DNA of 64,000 nucleotides from Haliovirga abyssi (GTDB taxonomy: Bacteria; Fusobacteriota; Fusobacteriia; Fusobacteriales; Haliovirgaceae), in assembly GCF_030295325.1 (NCBI RefSeq), contig NZ_AP027060.1, positions 233,552 to 297,551 on the forward strand. Reading direction: 5' to 3'. This document shows, in pieces, positions 62,736 to 64,000 of the stretch. The notes below the pieces were generated by a model, which did not search any database, had not been told where the DNA came from, and worked only from the letters and a program-made list of their open reading frames with translations. The number at the start of each line of letters is the position of its first letter. Position 1 is the first letter of the stretch. The translations under genes and the position numbers were made by a program.

Positions 62736-62954
62736 CTAATAATATTTAATTGTATTTTCTAAAACGATAGTATAGTTGAAGTTTTATTATTAAATAATAT
62801 TTTTTCATATAATTTTCAATAGTATATCATATATTTTTAATAAATAAAATATGTTTTTTTAATTTTAATTAATATTTACACTTGTTTTAGAAAGTATAAT
62901 TGATATATTTTACTAAGAATTCTTTCATCTAATATCTATATATAAGTATAATTT

Positions 62955-63150
62955 TATTTTGAAAATATGTTACACTGTTTTTTTAGTATATGATTTTTCA
63001 GAAATTAAAGATTTAGAAAAATATTTATGTTTTATCAGATAAATATTAGTTTATTTTTTTGTCTATTAGGAAAGTATAAACTTAATCAGAAAATAAGCTA
63101 CACTTTTGGGGAAAAATATGCAATTTTTTAAATCTGAATTTTTAATTATG
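62955..63150. repeat. Two degenerate palindromic repeats, ataagctacgc family
   Basis: gaaaatatgttacac ... tatgatttttcagaaat ... atatttatg ... agataaatattag at 62955-63060, then ggaaagtataaacttaatcag and ataagctacac at 63068-63150. Both diverged and incomplete. Confidence 0.5.
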
Positions 63151-63536
63151 ATTATTATAATTGATTTTTTTCTAAAATAAGAATATAGCTATTAATATAA
63201 AGAATCATATAGATGATGTTATAATGTATAATGTATAATGTAGTGAAAGTTAGAATTTTTTTTATTTTATATTTTGCTTGCAATTTTTCAATGGTTGAGC
63301 TATAATTAGTTAATTAATTTTCTAAAATCTTGGTATAGTTATATTATAAGCTTTATTTTATAACGGTTTTAGAGTTTCTAATATGAGTGTAATGGTTTGA
63401 ATCTATTAATTAAACTAACATAATTTTTTTTTATTAGTTTGTTTTTCTAAAATATTAGTAATGTCTAAAAAAGCTTTTATTTTAAGGGGATATATAAATT
63501 CTAAAATAAGAGTAATGTTTTTATAAACCTTTAAAT

Positions 63537-63590
63537 ATACTCTCATATTAGAAAATTAATAATATTTAATTTTCTAATATGAGAGTATAT
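63537..63590. repeat. Inverted repeat with 23-bp perfect arms
   Basis: tatactctcatattagaaaa (63537 on) and its complement ending at 63590, 8-nt loop. It is made of two head-to-head copies of the TTCTAAtATGAGAGTA motif. Confidence 0.7.
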
Positions 63591-63681
63591 TTTTTATGAA
63601 GAGGCTATTTTATTAGGTTTGTTATCTTAAATTAGTTTTTCTAAAATGAAGATACTGATATTTTTATTGTTTTTTTATATA

Positions 63682-63830
63682 ATAGAAAAATATAAATTTA
63701 TTAAAAAAATAAGCTATTCTATCTTTGTAACACCTGATTTTTCAAAGGAAAATTTTTAAGCAATTAAAAATTTAGAAAAACGTTTATGCTTTACTATAAG
63801 AAGTGTAGCTTATTTTTTAAACAAATTTAT
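63682..63830. repeat. Palindromic repeat inserted in the motif array
   Basis: aatagaaaaatataaattta, ataagctattc, cctgatttttcaaag, aaacgtttatg and gtgtagcttat: a degenerate member of the ataagctacgc family that widens one interval of the array. Confidence 0.6.
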
Positions 63831-64000
63831 TTGAAATTTAATTTTCTAAAATGATTATACAGTTTTTATAACCGTTATTTTTTAAGGATTTTAAAAATTC
63901 TAAAATAAAGATACTGTTGTTTAGTTTTATAAAACATAGTGGTTTTGCCATAATTTTTTTATAAAAAAATTTCTAAAATTATTGTAATGGGGTGTTTTAA

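Larger units (their letters stand above)
62757..63990. repeat. Irregular array of a TTCTAAAAT-headed motif in a long non-coding region
   Basis: Motif TTCTAAAATnAnnGTAATG (or ATACTG) at 62757, 63170, 63320, 63376, 63445, 63499, 63572, 63639, 63844, 63898 and 63971 on plus, and at 62871-62892 and 63537-63555 on minus. Distances between successive plus copies are 56, 69, 54, 73 and 67 bp, then (after an inserted palindrome) 54 and 73. The longer unit often includes ttttataaccgtt or ttataacggtttt. No ORF. Continues beyond the window. Confidence 0.6.

Noticed and set aside
62677-62736. N-terminal extension of the methyltransferase gene
   Set aside because: The extra codons are the palindrome itself; ATG 62676 has the ribosome-binding site.
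63320-63990. CRISPR-like spacing in the terminal array
   Set aside because: Repeats are only about 19 bp, degenerate, of mixed orientation and unevenly spaced; no cas genes in the window.

Overview
The window is strongly AT-rich DNA from a Gram-negative (outer-membrane) anaerobe. Secretin, outer-membrane-type lipoproteins, a double BadF/HgdC-type acyl-CoA dehydratase activase, an NfnA/SudB-like flavoprotein and the base composition fit a Fusobacteriota member best, but no rRNA or ribosomal-protein marker is present, so this is an inference. I cannot tell whether the replicon is a chromosome or a large plasmid.

1-7752 is a plasmid-like module. A 1,706-bp segment (1-1706) recurs almost exactly at 6047-7752. 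Between and within the copies lie a Rep_3-type initiator, iterons, a tyrosine recombinase, two copies of a RelBE/ParDE-type toxin-antitoxin operon, two copies of a 44-aa Cys-rich protein too short for routine gene calling, and an orphan Rhs toxin tip with its immunity gene. Recombination between the repeats would release a 6,046-bp circle with one rep gene, one origin, one recombinase, one TA module and one toxin/immunity cassette.

7776-36493 (minus strand) is the core of the window: what looks like one long operon starting with a compact type II secretion system (gspC, E, F, G, H, I, J, L, M, D). It runs with tiny gaps or overlaps into five secreted fibre-like paralogues sharing one C-terminal domain, two lipoproteins (one with leucine-rich repeats), a fibronectin-III protein, a 2,390-aa Sec-signal Rhs/YD-repeat toxin and its immunity gene. 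A silent core/tip/immunity cassette follows. I infer a contact-toxin system with its own T2SS and surface-display proteins. gspK is divergent at 36642.

37599-38970 is decayed DNA: a LacI-family regulator gene broken by an ISAs1-type transposase remnant and a 105-bp palindromic element that also sits between gspF and gspG.

38975-62676 is ordinary metabolism and signalling: YdhF-like aldo/keto reductase, two paralogous lipoprotein esterases (one cut short by a repeat), the 1,449-aa activase, a YqxD/YaiI protein, mannose-6-phosphate isomerase, HtrA protease, two diguanylate cyclases, a copper operon (unannotated 54-aa Cys protein, copA, copZ), an NfnA-like flavoprotein, a lipoprotein and a TrmN6-like methyltransferase. 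A candidate small RNA with its own promoter and terminator lies at 52806-52955. A palindromic intergenic repeat family (core ataagctacgc / gcgtagcttat) is scattered here. The last 1.25 kb is non-coding and carries an irregular array of about 13 copies of a TTCTAAAAT-headed motif.
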